The notes under the pieces are model-generated. The model saw only the letters and a list, made by a program, of their open reading frames with translations. It was not told the origin of the DNA and ran no database searches. A stretch of 64,000 nucleotides of DNA, taken from positions 1,808,342-1,872,341 of the forward strand of contig CP001673.1 in assembly GCA_000023725.1 (NCBI GenBank), read 5' to 3'. The position numbers and the translations under genes are program-made. Positions 1 through 8,780 of the stretch are shown here, piece by piece. The DNA is from Flavobacteriaceae bacterium 3519-10 (lineage in GTDB: Bacteria > Bacteroidota > Bacteroidia > Flavobacteriales > Weeksellaceae). Each line of letters begins with the position of its first letter. Position 1 is the first letter of the stretch.

Positions 1-565
1 GTTTTAAACTCATCACAATCCCAACAATGCCAATAGGAAGATTAATTAAAAATATCCAGTGCCACGAAAGATAATCAACCATATAACCTCCGACCAGCGG
101 ACCCAGAACCGGGCCGATAAGTGCAGGAATGATCGCATAGTTCATGGCTCTTACAAGTTCATTCTTGTCGTAAGTTTTAAGCAAAGCCAGCCGTCCCACC
201 GGGGTCATCAAACTGCCACCAATTCCCTGCACCACACGCGAAATCACAAGCTGTGTAAGATCCTGCGACATTGCACAGAACAGGGAGCCTAAACTGAAAA
301 CCACGATCGAAAATATAAAAACTCTCCGCGTCCCGAATTTATCTGCGAGAAAACCACTAACCGGCATGAACAGGGCCAGCGTGAGCACATAGCTGATAAT
401 TGCGGTCTGCATATCGAGCGGTGATTCATTGAGGTCTCTAGCGATCGACGGCAGCGAAGTATTAAGAATGGTAGAATCCAGCATCTGCATAAAAATGGCA
501 GTTGCAAGAATAAAAGGCAGCATCTTTTTTGTGGAAGAACTGAAGGTCGGAGATTGATTGGGCAT
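1..565 (-). CDS. DHA2-family MFS drug exporter (EmrB/QacA-like), 3' part cut off by window edge
   Basis: The reading frame is open from an ATG at 565 down to base 2 and runs off the window, so only the first 188 residues are visible. They show hydrophobic helices from residue about 15, a motif-A-like loop with GFLADKFGTRRVF after the second helix, a helix-4 stretch with SRVVQGIGGS, and a motif-C-like segment PALIGPVLGPLVGGYMVDY followed by WHWIFLINLPIG. This combination is typical of 14-TM DHA2 proton-driven multidrug exporters. The substrate cannot be inferred. It lies downstream of asnB on the same strand, separated by a terminator, so it probably has its own transcript. Confidence 0.85.
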   Translation of the reverse strand, partial: MPNQSPTFSSSTKKMLPFILATAIFMQMLDSTILNTSLPSIARDLNESPLDMQTAIISYVLTLALFMPVSGFLADKFGTRRVFIFSIVVFSLGSLFCAMSQDLTQLVISRVVQGIGGSLMTPVGRLALLKTYDKNELVRAMNYAIIPALIGPVLGPLVGGYMVDYLSWHWIFLINLPIGIVGIVMSLK

Positions 566-592
566 GGGTCGCCTGCATCAAAAACTGAACCC

Positions 593-619
593 AAAAAAGC
601 CCTGCATTTGGCAGGGCTT
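593..619 (-). terminator. Rho-independent terminator after asnB
   Basis: A perfect 9-bp stem (597-605 with 611-619) and a 5-nt loop are followed, reading on the minus strand, by a run of T opposite the A-run at 593-598. It lies directly below the asnB stop codon. Confidence 0.85.
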
Positions 620-629
620 CAATATCAGG

Positions 630-2300
630 TTAGTAAGAATCTTCATGAACGGAAATAACCGCCCGGCCGCTTGGGTCATTCATTTTTTTAAATGCTTCGT
701 CCCATTCCAGTGCGATTGGTGTAGAACACGCAACGGACGGAACTGACGGAACTGTTGCTGCCGCGGTTTCGCTCGGGAAATGTTCTTCGAAGATCGTGCG
801 GTAGCGATATTCTTCTTTGTTCTGCGGTGTGTTTAATGGAAATCTGAACCTGGAATTCAGCATCATTTCATCTGAAACTTCTTTTTCTGCCAGTTCTTTC
901 AAAGAATCAATCCACGAATATCCCACGCCATCGGAAAACTGTTCTTTCTGTCGCCACGCGATAGATTCGGGAAGTAAATCTTCAAAAGCTTTCCTTAACA
1001 CCCATTTTTCCATTTTCCCTTCGGCTTTGTTAATCATTTTATCTTTAGGATTCACCGTCATCGCCACATCCATAAATTCTTTATCGAGGAACGGCACACG
1101 ACCTTCGATGCCCCAGCTCATCAACGACTTGTTGGCTCTTAAACAGTCGTAAAGATGTAGTTTCCCTAATTTACGCACCGTTTCTTCATGGAATTCTTTG
1201 GCGTTCGGAGCTTTGTGGAAATAGAGATAACCCCCAAAAAGTTCGTCACTGCCTTCGCCCGAAAGCACCATTTTTATCCCCATTGATTTTATTACCCTTG
1301 CAAGAAGATACATCGGCGTAGACGCGCGGATCGTGGTAACATCGTAGGTTTCAAGATGATAAATTACGTCGCGCACTGCATCCAGACCTTCCTGAACCGT
1401 GAAATGGACTTCATGATGAATTGAACCGATATGTTCGGCGGCTTTTTGTGCTGCAATCAGGTCGGGAGAACCTTCTAAACCTACCGCAAAACTGTGCAGA
1501 CGCGGATACCAGGCTTCCTGCGTGTCGCCACTTTCAATTCGGTTACGTGCATATTTCGCCGTTACCGCTGCAATAATTGATGAATCCAAACCGCCGGAAA
1601 GAAGAACGCCATACGGAACATCGCTCATCAACTGGCGGTGCACAGCGGCCTCAAGACTTTCTCTGATTTTGGAAATATCGGTCACGTTATCTTTTACGTT
1701 GTCGAAATCGTCCCACTCACGGTGATACCATTTCTGCATTTCATAACCGTCCGGACTGTACAGAAAATGGCCGGGCAGAAAAGTTTCAATTTTTTTACAT
1801 ACGCCTTCCAAAGCTTTAAGTTCGGACGCAACGTAATAATTCCCGTTTTTATCCCACCCCTGATACAACGGACAAATCCCCATGTGGTCGCGGCCTACGA
1901 GATAGATGTCGTTTTCGGTATCGTACAGGGCAAAAGCAAAAATACCGTTGAGTTTTTCGAGGAAATCCTTTCCGTCGCGACGGTATAAGGCAAGAATAAT
2001 CTCACAGTCGGATTGCGTTAAAAATTCGTAATCTGGGAATTCTGCACGAAGTTCCTGATGGTTATAGATTTCGCCATTCACAGCCAGTACCACTTTACCG
2101 TCTTTGGTAAAAAGCGGCTGTTTGCCCGAAGTAGGATCTACAATGGCGAGTCTTTCATGGGAGAAAATAACTTTTTCATCCTGAAAGATTCCGCTCCAGT
2201 CGGGTCCGCGGTGACGGATTTTCTTAGACATTTCGAGAACCTGCGGCCGCAGGATTTCGGTTTTCTGTTTTGCATCAAGAAGGCATATAATTCCACACAT
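630..2300 (-). CDS. asnB: Asparagine synthase B (glutamine-hydrolysing)
   Basis: Makes asparagine from aspartate, glutamine and ATP in the cytoplasm. The 556-residue protein begins MCGI, leaving Cys as the N-terminal nucleophile of the class II glutaminase domain; RHRGPDWSG (about 29-37) and NGEIYNH (about 75-81) belong to the same domain. The synthetase half carries the PP-loop SGGLDSS near residue 234 and SGEGSDELFGGY further on. Length and the C-terminal part, including DPSGRA near the end, resemble the E. coli AsnB type rather than the longer AsnB/AsnO type. A TAnnTTTG-type box lies 50 bp upstream and a terminator follows. Confidence 0.95.
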   Translation of the reverse strand: MCGIICLLDAKQKTEILRPQVLEMSKKIRHRGPDWSGIFQDEKVIFSHERLAIVDPTSGKQPLFTKDGKVVLAVNGEIYNHQELRAEFPDYEFLTQSDCEIILALYRRDGKDFLEKLNGIFAFALYDTENDIYLVGRDHMGICPLYQGWDKNGNYYVASELKALEGVCKKIETFLPGHFLYSPDGYEMQKWYHREWDDFDNVKDNVTDISKIRESLEAAVHRQLMSDVPYGVLLSGGLDSSIIAAVTAKYARNRIESGDTQEAWYPRLHSFAVGLEGSPDLIAAQKAAEHIGSIHHEVHFTVQEGLDAVRDVIYHLETYDVTTIRASTPMYLLARVIKSMGIKMVLSGEGSDELFGGYLYFHKAPNAKEFHEETVRKLGKLHLYDCLRANKSLMSWGIEGRVPFLDKEFMDVAMTVNPKDKMINKAEGKMEKWVLRKAFEDLLPESIAWRQKEQFSDGVGYSWIDSLKELAEKEVSDEMMLNSRFRFPLNTPQNKEEYRYRTIFEEHFPSETAAATVPSVPSVACSTPIALEWDEAFKKMNDPSGRAVISVHEDSY

Positions 2301-2349
2301 AATTTTATAGTTGATAACTGATTAGTAATAATTGATTAAAATACTGACG

Positions 2350-2357
2350 CAAACTTA
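2350..2357 (-). promoter_or_regulatory. Probable -7 box of the asnB promoter
   Basis: Reads TAAGTTTG on the minus strand, a full match to the Bacteroidota TAnnTTTG element. It would place the start of transcription around 2343, giving a leader of about 43 nt. No clear -33 TTG was found at the right distance. Confidence 0.5.
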
Positions 2358-2530
2358 AAATAAATGTATATAAAATAAAACAGAAATATCGTTTAAGCGA
2401 AATCTTTTCTATTATTCGCGATAAAAACGTAAAAAAATAAATGCAGATTAACTTAAGTAAGTATTTTCGCGGATATTATTCAAAAAAAACAATCCGAAGA
2501 TTGCCTTTTAAGTATATGTGTTGGTAATGT

Positions 2531-3736
2531 TTAAGCATTCCTGCCGATCAGCGCCATATAAAAACCGTCGAAACCATCGCTCGGCATTACTTTCTCTTCT
2601 CTGATCAATGTGAATTCTTCGTTGTTTTTAAGGAAAATTCCTACCTGCTCGCTGTTTTCGCTCGGCAAGATTGAACATGTTGCATACACCATCTTTCCGC
2701 CTTTTTTTAGCATTTTCGAATAGTCCTGAAGAATCTGCTGCTGTTCTTTTTTAATTCGGTCGATAAAATCCTGATCGATTTTCCATTTGGAATCCGGATT
2801 TCTTTTTAAAACACCCAAACCTGAACACGGCGCGTCAATCAGCACACGGTCTGCGGTTCCATGAAGTCTTTTGATTACTTTATTATCGTCGATCAGGCGT
2901 GCTTCGATGTTGTGCGCACCCGCTCTTTTCGCCCGGCGCTTAAGCTCCGCAAGTTTCCAGGCGTAAATATCAAGTGCGATAATCTGGCCTTTGTTTATCA
3001 TCAAAGCGGCCAGATGCAGCGTTTTTCCACCGGCTCCGGCGCATGCATCGATCACGCGCATCCCTTCCTGAACATCAAGCAACTCGCCAATTTTCTGCGA
3101 GGAAGCGTCCTGTACTTCGAACAGCCCGTCCTTAAACGCAGAGGTAAGAAAAACGTTCTTTTTCTCCACCAACTGCACTGCATCGGGATAATTTCTGATT
3201 GTGGAACTTTCTACATTCTCGTCTTTAAGATCCGAAATAAGCTCTTTAGTAGTGGTTTTCAGCGTGTTTGCACGAAGAATCGTAGGCGCCTGCTCGTTCA
3301 GTGCGTTCATCTCGCGTTCCCATGTGGGGCCCAGCTCTTTTTCCATCGTTTCAGCCAACCATTCGGGTATTGAATGCTCAATCGATTTTGTTGGAACCGT
3401 ATTTTTCTTGAGTTTATTAAGAATTTCGGCATTCTTAATACCATCGAATTCCTCGAACTTTTTGTAGTGGGTTTTAGTCCAGAGACAGTAAGTAAGGATC
3501 AGTTTATAAATATTGTTGGGTTTCACACCTTCGCCCATGTAATATTCAAGGCGTTTTTTCCAGCGGATGATGTCGTAAAAAATCTGCGAAACCACCTTAC
3601 GGTCTTCGCTGCCCCACTTGCGGTTGGCTTTCAGAAGGCGTTCGATCACTTTATCTGCATACTTTCGGTCTTCAAAAAAAGTTTCCTGTAGTGCATCGTG
3701 AATTCCTATGAGCAGATTTCGGTGTATAAGTTCCAT
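2531..3736 (-). CDS. RsmB/NOP-family rRNA (cytosine-C5) methyltransferase
   Basis: SAM-dependent RNA m5C methyltransferase of the NOL1/NOP2/Sun family, probably acting on 16S rRNA. The 401-residue protein has an N-terminal helical region (1 to about 125), then a Rossmann methyltransferase domain. Motif I is DACAGAGGKT (230-239). The two family cysteines are present: the releasing Cys304 in DAPCSGLG and the catalytic Cys354 in YATCS. The exact target base (C967 in E. coli RsmB) is inferred from family only. It has its own well-formed promoter at 3789-3817. Confidence 0.88.
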   Translation of the reverse strand: MELIHRNLLIGIHDALQETFFEDRKYADKVIERLLKANRKWGSEDRKVVSQIFYDIIRWKKRLEYYMGEGVKPNNIYKLILTYCLWTKTHYKKFEEFDGIKNAEILNKLKKNTVPTKSIEHSIPEWLAETMEKELGPTWEREMNALNEQAPTILRANTLKTTTKELISDLKDENVESSTIRNYPDAVQLVEKKNVFLTSAFKDGLFEVQDASSQKIGELLDVQEGMRVIDACAGAGGKTLHLAALMINKGQIIALDIYAWKLAELKRRAKRAGAHNIEARLIDDNKVIKRLHGTADRVLIDAPCSGLGVLKRNPDSKWKIDQDFIDRIKKEQQQILQDYSKMLKKGGKMVYATCSILPSENSEQVGIFLKNNEEFTLIREEKVMPSDGFDGFYMALIGRNA

Positions 3737-3788
3737 TAAAAATAAAATTAAGTTTGGGTAAGATTTTAAAATTAAAATCTTTAGCCGG

Positions 3789-3817
3789 CAAATTTACGGT
3801 TTTTACAGCAAAAGCAA
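3789..3817 (-). promoter_or_regulatory. Bacteroidota-type promoter for the rRNA methyltransferase
   Basis: On the minus strand TTG (3815-3817), an 18-nt spacer and TAAATTTG (3789-3796) match the -33 TTG / -7 TAnnTTTG consensus. The predicted transcript starts near 3782, about 46 nt before the ATG. Confidence 0.65.
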
Positions 3818-3899
3818 TCCGCCGCAATTTGTAATTCGCGACGGACTGGTTTTATTTAATATTTTTTAAATAATAAAGATGTTCAATCAAAAATTAAAA

Positions 3900-5261
3900 C
3901 TAAGAAAGCGTCTGCTCATAAGCATTCCAGCCTTCAATTTTATAAGTAAGCGCGGCACTTTCCGCATCGTCGGCTTTATAAATTCCGCGTCCAACAATAA
4001 TGAAATCGGATTTCAGATTGCTGAACGCATGCTTAGGCGAATGATATTGCTGCCCTTTTCCGTCAGATGCCTCACCAAGGCTGATGCCCGGCGTAAAAAG
4101 CAGAAGCTCATCCGGAATTGCTTTTTGCGAAACACCGCCGATGACGTTCGGGTGCGCCTGTGCAACTTTCAACGCTTCTTCCTGGTAATTTTTGTCGGTA
4201 AGCGTTCCTTTGGATGACATGCCTAAAATGGCCACCACACCCACATTCAGAAAGCAATCGAGCGCGTGGTAACCGCCAATAACGTGAGAAGTCACAAAAT
4301 CGGCCCAGTTCGAAATCTTGTACATCCCGTACGAAAACTGAAGTTCCTGGGTATTTCCGATATCGCCAAACTTGCGGTCTTCCATTAAAAGAAAGTTATG
4401 CTTCAAGGCCAAATCCTTGAGTGGAAGAATGGTATTGTCTGGATCAAAATCGGTAATGATGTCGATATGTGTTTTTAAAGCCACGATATGCGGGCCGATT
4501 TTGTCGGCAAGATCCAGCAATTCCTGCGTGGTAAGCACATCGGCAGAAGCGATGAGGTTAGATTTTTTTGCAATGGCGGTTTCAAGCAGTTTTTTTGCGA
4601 CAGAATGCTCAACCGACTGCAATTTCTGCTCATAACTCAGGCGTTTTCCTTCATCAAAAACAACCTGATTTCCCTGCAGAAAATCTCCGATTCTCAGCAC
4701 TTCATCGTCGCTAAGTAAACCTTCTTCCTGCAGCATTTTGCAAACTTCCGAAATTGTAAAGAGCGTATGTACGCGGTAACCTTTGCCCTCCAGAAGTTCC
4801 TTACCGCCCTGCTGCCTGTCTAAAACCACCACCACGTCAGATACTGTTATTCCTTCGTTTTCGATCTCAGGGATAGTTTCCAGCAGCGATTTTCCAGACG
4901 TGATGACGTCTTCTACGAGCAGACAGTTCTGGCCTTTGCGGTAAATACCTTCAATTAGTTTTTTGGTGCCATGTTCCTTGGCTTCTTTTCTTTTGATGAT
5001 CAGCGGAAGATAACTTTCGAGAGACATCGCTGTAGCCATCGGCAATGCGGCATACGGAACGCCGCAAATAAGGTCGAAATTATCAAGTGGAAGCATATCG
5101 AGCATATAATTCGCAAGCCGTTTCAGGATTTTAGGATCCGAAGCCAGCGGCCGAAGATCAACGTAGAAAGGACTTTCGATGCCGCTTTTAAGCGTAAAAC
5201 GCCCAAATTTAATGATGCCGAGCTGATAACACTCAAGGAAGAATTTCTTTTTGCTTTCCAT
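3900..5261 (-). CDS. Bifunctional orotate phosphoribosyltransferase / OMP decarboxylase (UMP synthase fusion)
   Basis: Catalyses the last two steps of UMP synthesis in one 453-residue chain. Residues 1 to about 200 are a PyrE-type phosphoribosyltransferase with the PRPP-binding motif LLVEDVITSGKS (114-125). Residues about 210-453 are an OMP decarboxylase: ALKTHID supplies Lys263, and EDRKFGDIGNT (294-304) gives the Asp295-Lys297-Asp300 catalytic set. The order OPRT then OMPDC, and the DRKF.DIGNT form of the active site, are those of eukaryotic UMP synthases, whereas most bacteria have separate pyrE and pyrF. No frameshift or stop is seen at the junction. A -7 box lies 22 bp upstream. Confidence 0.93.
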   Translation of the reverse strand: MESKKKFFLECYQLGIIKFGRFTLKSGIESPFYVDLRPLASDPKILKRLANYMLDMLPLDNFDLICGVPYAALPMATAMSLESYLPLIIKRKEAKEHGTKKLIEGIYRKGQNCLLVEDVITSGKSLLETIPEIENEGITVSDVVVVLDRQQGGKELLEGKGYRVHTLFTISEVCKMLQEEGLLSDDEVLRIGDFLQGNQVVFDEGKRLSYEQKLQSVEHSVAKKLLETAIAKKSNLIASADVLTTQELLDLADKIGPHIVALKTHIDIITDFDPDNTILPLKDLALKHNFLLMEDRKFGDIGNTQELQFSYGMYKISNWADFVTSHVIGGYHALDCFLNVGVVAILGMSSKGTLTDKNYQEEALKVAQAHPNVIGGVSQKAIPDELLLFTPGISLGEASDGKGQQYHSPKHAFSNLKSDFIIVGRGIYKADDAESAALTYKIEGWNAYEQTLS

Positions 5262-5282
5262 ATTCTAATTTCAGGTTTAATA

Positions 5283-5290
5283 CAAAGTTA
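5283..5290 (-). promoter_or_regulatory. Probable -7 box for the UMP synthase gene
   Basis: Reads TAACTTTG on the minus strand, a full TAnnTTTG match, about 22 bp before the ATG; the leader would be about 15 nt. The 5262-5504 gap serves two divergent genes. Confidence 0.5.
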
Positions 5291-5475
5291 AGGTTTTAAG
5301 CCCATCTGAAGGAATTTGATGCGCTTAAATGTACGTATGGTGACGCCATGATGCAACAGCAAGTATGCCAAAAAACCACGGGAAGGATTCAGCGGGTTTT
5401 ATTATTTTAAACATCAAAACCGTGGCGCAAAGCTTCAAACTGCAAGGCTCCGGCTGAAAAATGCCTAAAAAATTC

Positions 5476-5483
5476 TATCTTCG
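5476..5483 (+). promoter_or_regulatory. Possible -7 box for the serine hydrolase gene
   Basis: TATCTTCG, one base from TAnnTTTG, 22 bp before the ATG at 5505. The same variant occurs before the kinase gene near 17000. Confidence 0.35.
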
Positions 5484-5504
5484 TGCAAATCATATTTTAA
5501 GATC

Positions 5505-7055
5505 ATGAAACGTAATTTATCACTGCTTTTTGTCCTCATTTCGCTGTGCGCCTTTTCTCAGATTGAAGAAAAGAAACTCGACGACCTTATCCAGAATACG
5601 CTTAAAACTTTCGACGTTCCCGGAATTTCCGTTGGAATCATTAAAGACGGCCAAACGGTTTATGCGAAAGGCTTCGGCGTAAGCTCGCTCACTTCCATGA
5701 AGAAAATGGACGAAAATACACTGGTGGGCATCGCTTCAAACTCAAAAGGATTCACCGGAACCGCGCTTGCGATTTTAGCCGACGAAGGCAAACTGAGTTT
5801 TGATGATAAAGTAATAAAATACATCCCTGAATTCCGCATGTACGATCCGTACGTAACGCAGGAAATTACAATCAAGGATCTGATCACTCACCGTGCAGGC
5901 CCCGGTTTGGGACAGGGCGACCTTATGTTTTTTCCTGAAGGCGGAAACCTAACTGTTAACGACATCATCCACAACGTACGTTATCTGAAACCCGAAAATT
6001 CTTTCCGGGCAACGCTGGATTACAATAATATTATGTTTATCGTTGCAGGCGAGGTTATTCACCGCGTTTCAGGTTTAAGTTGGGCCGAATTTATCGAGCA
6101 GCGGATTATGAAACCTGTCGGGATGAATTCGAGCTACGGAAGTTACAGCCGCGCTAAAGCTGCGAAAGTGCAGAATATCATCGATGCGCATGCGCCTGTT
6201 GACGGTAAAGCCGTGGCAGTGCCGCATGACTGGAATGAGACGGCCAATGCAGCAGGCGGCATCATCAGCAACATTAAAGATATGAACACCTGGGCCGAAT
6301 TTCTGATGAACGGATTCATCACCAAAGACGGTAAAAAACTGGTTTCCGATAAACAAATTCAGCAACTCTGGAATCTGCAGATTTCAACGCCGGTCGCGCT
6401 TAAAAATTCGTACGACTCTAATTTTGGAGGTTACGGACTGGGCTGGTTTCTAACCGATGTGAAAGGCCATAAACAGGTGTATCATACGGGCGGTTTAATT
6501 GGTACTGTTACCCAATTCACGCTGATTCCTGATATGAAACTGGGCATTGTTGTGCTTACGAATCAGCAGAGCGGCGCGGCATTCACGGCCATAACCAATA
6601 CTGTTCGGGATGCTTACCTCGGTATTGAAGACCGCAACTGGCTCAAATCGCTGGGTGAACGTATGGCTAAAACGAACGAAAGTTTCGAAAAAGGAAAAAG
6701 GGAAATTTTTGCCCAGTCAGACGCATTTAAAAAAGATAAAAAATTGCAGCCTCAACCTGAACAGTTTGTCGGAACCTACACCGATGCGTGGTTTGGCGAC
6801 GTCATCATTTCTAAAGAAGGCGCAGGCTTCCGTATCATTTGCAAAAATTCTCCGCGCCTTAAAGGCACTCTTCTACCGTACAGCCACAACACTTTCATCG
6901 CCAAATGGGACGACAGAAGTTATGATGCGGATGCATTTGTAATTTTCAGTTACGATGAAAAAGGAAAAGCACAGTCTGCGAAAATGAAACCGATTTCTGA
7001 CATCACAGATTTCAGTTTCGATTTTGAAGATCTGGATCTGCAGCGTAAAAACTGA
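5505..7055 (+). CDS. Exported serine hydrolase of the class C beta-lactamase/PBP4*-esterase family
   Basis: The 516-residue protein starts with a signal peptide (1 to about 19, cleavage after AFS). The beta-lactamase fold carries the three active-site motifs: SxxK at Ser78-Lys81 (SNSK), YxN at Tyr173-Asn175, and HTGG at 327-330 in place of KTG. The C-terminal 110 residues form a separate domain like the DUF3471 domain often fused to such esterases. HTGG instead of KTG and the extra domain favour a peptidase/esterase role over antibiotic resistance; the substrate is unknown. A bidirectional terminator follows, with the next gene convergent. Confidence 0.88.
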   Translation: MKRNLSLLFVLISLCAFSQIEEKKLDDLIQNTLKTFDVPGISVGIIKDGQTVYAKGFGVSSLTSMKKMDENTLVGIASNSKGFTGTALAILADEGKLSFDDKVIKYIPEFRMYDPYVTQEITIKDLITHRAGPGLGQGDLMFFPEGGNLTVNDIIHNVRYLKPENSFRATLDYNNIMFIVAGEVIHRVSGLSWAEFIEQRIMKPVGMNSSYGSYSRAKAAKVQNIIDAHAPVDGKAVAVPHDWNETANAAGGIISNIKDMNTWAEFLMNGFITKDGKKLVSDKQIQQLWNLQISTPVALKNSYDSNFGGYGLGWFLTDVKGHKQVYHTGGLIGTVTQFTLIPDMKLGIVVLTNQQSGAAFTAITNTVRDAYLGIEDRNWLKSLGERMAKTNESFEKGKREIFAQSDAFKKDKKLQPQPEQFVGTYTDAWFGDVIISKEGAGFRIICKNSPRLKGTLLPYSHNTFIAKWDDRSYDADAFVIFSYDEKGKAQSAKMKPISDITDFSFDFEDLDLQRKN

Positions 7056-7072
7056 TTTTAATAAAATAAAAC

Positions 7073-7099
7073 AACCCGCAATCACCAGATTTGCGGGTT
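7073..7099. terminator. Bidirectional terminator between convergent genes
   Basis: A 9-bp perfect stem (7073-7081 with 7091-7099) has a T-rich tail on the right and an A-rich flank on the left, so it could serve both the serine hydrolase gene and the phosphatase gene. Confidence 0.8.
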
Positions 7100-7143
7100 T
7101 TGTATTTTAAAATAACAGGGTTTCCAGTTCTGTGGAATACCGA

Positions 7144-7632
7144 TCACGGATTCGCCTCGATACTCTTGGGCTCGTAATAAAACGCCAGTTCTTTCGTAGC
7201 ACCTTCGAAATCTGCCCAGGAATCACAACTGATCTGAAAACCCGCAACGCCACAGGTCGGAAACACAAAAATATCGTCACAAAGCATATTTGCGAAGTTT
7301 GAAATGCCGTTGTTATGCGAAAAAATCGCCACGGAATTAATGTCGTCGGTCAGGCCGTAGATCACAGACTCGAAATTACTTTCGTTCGCGTTATAGAGTT
7401 TCCTGTTGGTCTCCATGTCGGTAAGATAACGTTGGTTGAAAATCTTGCACGTATTCAGCGCGCGCAGCGCCGGACTTGTAACCAGCTTATCGATGACGAT
7501 TCCGGACTTTTTCAGATGCTCTGCCATGCGCCCGGCATCGTGTATACCTCTATCAGCCAGCGGCCTGTCAAAATCTTCAGTATCTTCGGGCCAGTCGCTT
7601 TTTGCGTGGCGAACCAGTATAATTGTCTTCAT
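7144..7632 (-). CDS. SixA-like histidine phosphatase
   Basis: A compact 162-residue member of the histidine phosphatase (phosphoglycerate-mutase-like) superfamily. The RHG-type motif is LVRHAKSDW with the phospho-accepting His9; Arg8 and the second catalytic His106 (in IFSHNNGIS) complete the pocket. The short length is that of SixA, which removes phosphate from histidine phosphotransfer domains in E. coli. Whether this protein acts on phosphohistidine proteins or on a small molecule cannot be told from sequence. It faces ruvX divergently. Confidence 0.85.
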   Translation of the reverse strand: MKTIILVRHAKSDWPEDTEDFDRPLADRGIHDAGRMAEHLKKSGIVIDKLVTSPALRALNTCKIFNQRYLTDMETNRKLYNANESNFESVIYGLTDDINSVAIFSHNNGISNFANMLCDDIFVFPTCGVAGFQISCDSWADFEGATKELAFYYEPKSIEANP

Positions 7633-7728
7633 AATGTGCTTTTTACGGAAATAAAATTATACAATATTTTAATATGAAACCGAAAAATAATCATTCTCAG
7701 CATTGAATCAGGGTTCACGAAATTTTCT

Positions 7729-7736
7729 TAAATTTG
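7729..7736 (+). promoter_or_regulatory. -7 box of the ruvX promoter, almost touching the start codon
   Basis: TAAATTTG, a full match, ends only 6 bp before the ATG at 7743, so the mRNA would be leaderless or nearly so. A possible -33 TTG lies at 7703-7705. Confidence 0.55.
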
Positions 7737-7742
7737 CGCACT

Positions 7743-8159
7743 ATGGCACAAATCCTCGCAGTAGATTACGGAAAAGCGCGTTGCGGCATCGCTGCGACGG
7801 ATGATTTTCAGATCATCGCTTCGGGACTTGATACCGTAGAAACCAAAAATATCTTCACTTTTCTTGCCGGCTATTTTGCCGCGAACAACGTGGAACTGGT
7901 GGTTGTGGGTCTTCCTACCGACCTAAAAGGGAATCTTTCATCGATTGAAACAGACATCGCGAAGTTTCTTGAGAAATTTAAAACCCAGTTCCCTACAGTT
8001 AAAACCGAGCGTTTTGATGAACGGTTTACGTCGAAGATGGCGTCGTTTTATATTTCGCAAAGCGGAAAAAACAAGAAGAAGCGCGAAGAAAAAGGTTTGA
8101 TAGATAAAGTGAGTGCGACCCTCATATTGCAGAATTTTTTAGAACAGAAACAAAGATGA
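7743..8159 (+). CDS. ruvX: Holliday junction resolvase RuvX (YqgF)
   Basis: A 138-residue RNase H-fold protein beginning MAQILAVDYGKARCG, with the first catalytic Asp in VDYG. VVGLP and ERFDERFTSKMA are also YqgF hallmarks, the latter giving the conserved Glu/Arg segment. The family processes Holliday junctions or pre-16S rRNA ends. An upstream in-frame TTG (7734) exists, but it lies inside the -7 box, so ATG 7743 is the better start. The stop overlaps the def start by 4 bp (ATGA), implying translational coupling. Confidence 0.9.
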   Translation: MAQILAVDYGKARCGIAATDDFQIIASGLDTVETKNIFTFLAGYFAANNVELVVVGLPTDLKGNLSSIETDIAKFLEKFKTQFPTVKTERFDERFTSKMASFYISQSGKNKKKREEKGLIDKVSATLILQNFLEQKQR

Positions 8160-8728
8160 TACTACCGATACGCGCATTTGGCGATGCGGTTTTGCGGAAA
8201 CACTGTCAGGAAATCACCAAAGATTATCCGGACCTCGACGAACTTATTGCAAACATGTTCGACACCATGAATTCCGCACACGGAATTGGACTGGCGGCCC
8301 CACAGGTTGGCCTCGATATCCGCCTTTTTATAGTGGACCTTTCGCCTCTGGCCGAAGACGAAGATTATGCAGATATTGCTGACGAACTTAAAGATTTTAA
8401 GAAAGTGCTGATCAATGCTAAAATCCTTGAGGAAACCGGTGAAGAGTGGAAATTTAACGAAGGTTGCCTTTCGATACCGGATATCCGTGAAGATGTGAAG
8501 CGCAAAGAAACCATCGTGATCGAATATTATGATGAAAACTTCGTAAAACATACCGATACTTTTTCGGATATGCGCGCCCGCGTCATCCAGCATGAATACG
8601 ACCATATCGAAGGTATCCTGTTTACCGACCACCTGAGTTCGCTGAAGAAAAAACTGGTAAAAGGCAAACTCGTTAAAATATCCAACGGCGATGTGGCGGT
8701 AACCTATAAGATGCGGTTCCCGAAGTAA
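8156..8728 (+). CDS. def: Peptide deformylase
   Basis: Removes the N-formyl group from nascent proteins. All three metal-site motifs are present: GIGLAAPQVG (43-52), EGCLSIP (102-108, metal ligand Cys104) and HEYDH (146-150, two His ligands and the catalytic Glu). Its 190 residues are usual for flavobacterial enzymes, which carry a small acidic insert around 64-80. It overlaps ruvX by 4 bp and is followed after 52 bp by the DUF5606 gene. Confidence 0.96.
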   Translation: MILPIRAFGDAVLRKHCQEITKDYPDLDELIANMFDTMNSAHGIGLAAPQVGLDIRLFIVDLSPLAEDEDYADIADELKDFKKVLINAKILEETGEEWKFNEGCLSIPDIREDVKRKETIVIEYYDENFVKHTDTFSDMRARVIQHEYDHIEGILFTDHLSSLKKKLVKGKLVKISNGDVAVTYKMRFPK

Positions 8729-8780
8729 AGACGCTTAGGACGGATCAAAAACTAATATTTAAATTAAAAAAACAAGAAAT

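Noticed and set aside
289-594. A 101-codon minus-strand frame in the first 600 bases
   Set aside because: The frame starting at 565 encodes a clear MFS transporter over the same bases; the other frame is Cys-, Arg- and Pro-rich and looks like noise.
5505-7055. Calling the serine hydrolase an AmpC beta-lactamase
   Set aside because: The SxxK and YxN motifs fit, but HTGG replaces KTG and a separate C-terminal domain is present, which is the pattern of esterase/peptidase relatives.
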